The notes under the pieces were generated by a model. It ran no database searches and was not told the origin of the DNA. It saw only the letters and a list, made by a program, of their open reading frames with translations. A program made the position numbers and the translations under genes. DNA of 64,000 nt from Thalassospira alkalitolerans (lineage in GTDB: Bacteria; Pseudomonadota; Alphaproteobacteria; Rhodospirillales; Thalassospiraceae). This document shows, one piece after another, positions 63,331 to 64,000 of the stretch. Where the stretch lies: assembly GCF_002115745.1 (NCBI RefSeq), contig NZ_JFKB01000001.1, forward strand, positions 124,001 through 188,000. The letters run 5' to 3'. Position 1 is the first letter of the stretch. Each line of letters opens with the position of its first letter.

Positions 63331-64000
63331 CCGCCAACCACCCGCAAATTACCATGCCCGGCCTGTCCAACCTTGCGGCGAAACGCATCGGCATCAAAAT
63401 GGACCAGATACGGATCGGGTTCGATGGCATGATCTGCACGCGACACAATATCAAACCAGCCACCAGCACCGATCTGTCCGATCAACGGGGTCAGGGCGGC
63501 GTGATTGTTGCTGGCATCAATACGCACATTGCCAAACGGCGTTTCCACCGGTTGGCGCATCAGATGATGGCGGACCGATTGCACATCATCCGTCCCCCCG
63601 CGCCGAATGGATTCGGCCAGCATTTTAACCGTTGCATATCCTTGGGCAACAAAGACCGACGGAATGCGATCCGGCCCGGCAAAGGCATGGAACCGGTCAA
63701 GCCAGGCGGTGTTTTCCGCATCGGTTTCGGTTTGATTGGCGAAATAGATTGCGGTGCTAAGATGGCCAACACCCGCCGCCCCCAATTGCGACAATTCACA
63801 TTCCGTCAGATTACAACTGACAATCGGGCGTTTGGATGGCGCAAATTCGGGGTCTTCGGCACCCAGTTTCTGATAGGCGCGGATAAAGGCATAACTTGAA
63901 TTGCCAATCAGGTTATTCAGGATAAAGTCCGGCTTCTTGGCCTTGATATCCTCGATAATGTGATCAATATCGACGCTGTCGATTGCCAAATACTTCTCGC
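63327..64000 (-). CDS. AmiC-like amide sensor / periplasmic-binding-fold protein, 5' end outside window
   Basis: The frame is open to base 64000, so the N-terminus is cut off. The visible 224 residues are the C-terminal half of a type 1 binding fold: KKPDFILNNLIGNSSYAFIRAYQKLG, RPIVSCNLTECELSQLGAAGVGHLSTAIYF, FVAQGYATVKMLAESIRRGGTDDVQSV and ETPFGNVRIDASNNHA. This matches AmiC and the urea/amide-binding group. Adjacent to an ANTAR regulator, it probably senses amides and holds the regulator inactive. A transported-solute binding protein is a less likely alternative. Confidence 0.82.
   Translation of the reverse strand, partial: EKYLAIDSVDIDHIIEDIKAKKPDFILNNLIGNSSYAFIRAYQKLGAEDPEFAPSKRPIVSCNLTECELSQLGAAGVGHLSTAIYFANQTETDAENTAWLDRFHAFAGPDRIPSVFVAQGYATVKMLAESIRRGGTDDVQSVRHHLMRQPVETPFGNVRIDASNNHAALTPLIGQIGAGGWFDIVSRADHAIEPDPYLVHFDADAFRRKVGQAGHGNLRVVGG

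Noticed and set aside
1-64000. CRISPR array, tRNA or rRNA genes, insertion sequences, prophage or integrase genes
   Set aside because: No regularly spaced repeats, no clover-leaf sequences, and no transposase, integrase or phage domain seen on reading the window.

Overview
The window is a chromosomal segment of a Gram-negative alphaproteobacterium. Moderate GC, opgGH glucan synthesis, two tripartite tricarboxylate (TTT/Tct) transporters, a TonB/Fec-type iron system and dense GntR/LysR/IclR-regulated uptake operons suggest a marine heterotroph of the Thalassospira type (Rhodospirillales); this placement is inferred from gene content, not from a marker gene. I see no tRNA, rRNA, CRISPR array, insertion sequence or prophage gene. 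Both ends cut through genes.

Layout. 1-9338 (+) is a beta-oxidation block: acyl-CoA ligase (partial), MerR/LiuR-like regulator, thiolase, fused hydroxyacyl-CoA dehydrogenase/enoyl-CoA hydratase of the FadN arrangement, acyl-CoA dehydrogenase, thioesterase, enoyl-CoA isomerase-like protein and SDR. 9578-14203 (-) holds an unknown protein and opgG-opgH. 14863-19509 (-) is tctC-tctB-tctA-ggt, facing a TauE-family exporter and a GntR regulator (+). 21438-26413 (-) is a PotABCD-like ABC importer with an Asp/Glu/hydantoin racemase, facing another GntR gene. 27690-31953 (+) is a FecI/FecR/TonB-receptor iron unit whose fecR carries an in-frame stop. 32414-39373 holds a 2,5-dioxovalerate-type aldehyde dehydrogenase, PaaI thioesterase, an unlisted 58-residue ORF, a LysR gene, a CbiX-like chelatase and a LysR/pirin/DoxX module.

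39508-43870 is a signalling island: histidine kinase, periplasmic molybdopterin-oxidoreductase-fold protein and REC-EAL regulator on one strand, and a divergent REC-LuxR-type regulator. 43879-56326 looks like one tricarboxylate-related programme: TctE/TctD two-component system, orphan periplasmic binding protein, citryl-CoA-lyase-like protein plus family III CoA-transferase, IclR regulator with two tandem palindromes in the divergent promoter, then tctC-tctB-tctA, a chemoreceptor and an AbrB-family membrane protein. The simplest reading is import of a citrate-like acid, CoA transfer onto it, and cleavage by a citrate-synthase-fold lyase; this is a hypothesis from context. 56377-64000 (-) is an amide uptake/degradation operon: AmiC-like sensor (partial), AmiR-like ANTAR regulator, Dpp-type permeases, binding protein, acetamidase/formamidase and a double ATPase.

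The most interesting items are the CoA-transferase/citryl-CoA-lyase/Tct module with its tandem operators, the branched EAL/LuxR two-component island with its cofactor-fold periplasmic partner, the interrupted fecR, the tct-ggt-TauE neighbourhood with repeated TTGGTTC motifs, and a 13-codon leader ORF coupled to the amide binding protein.
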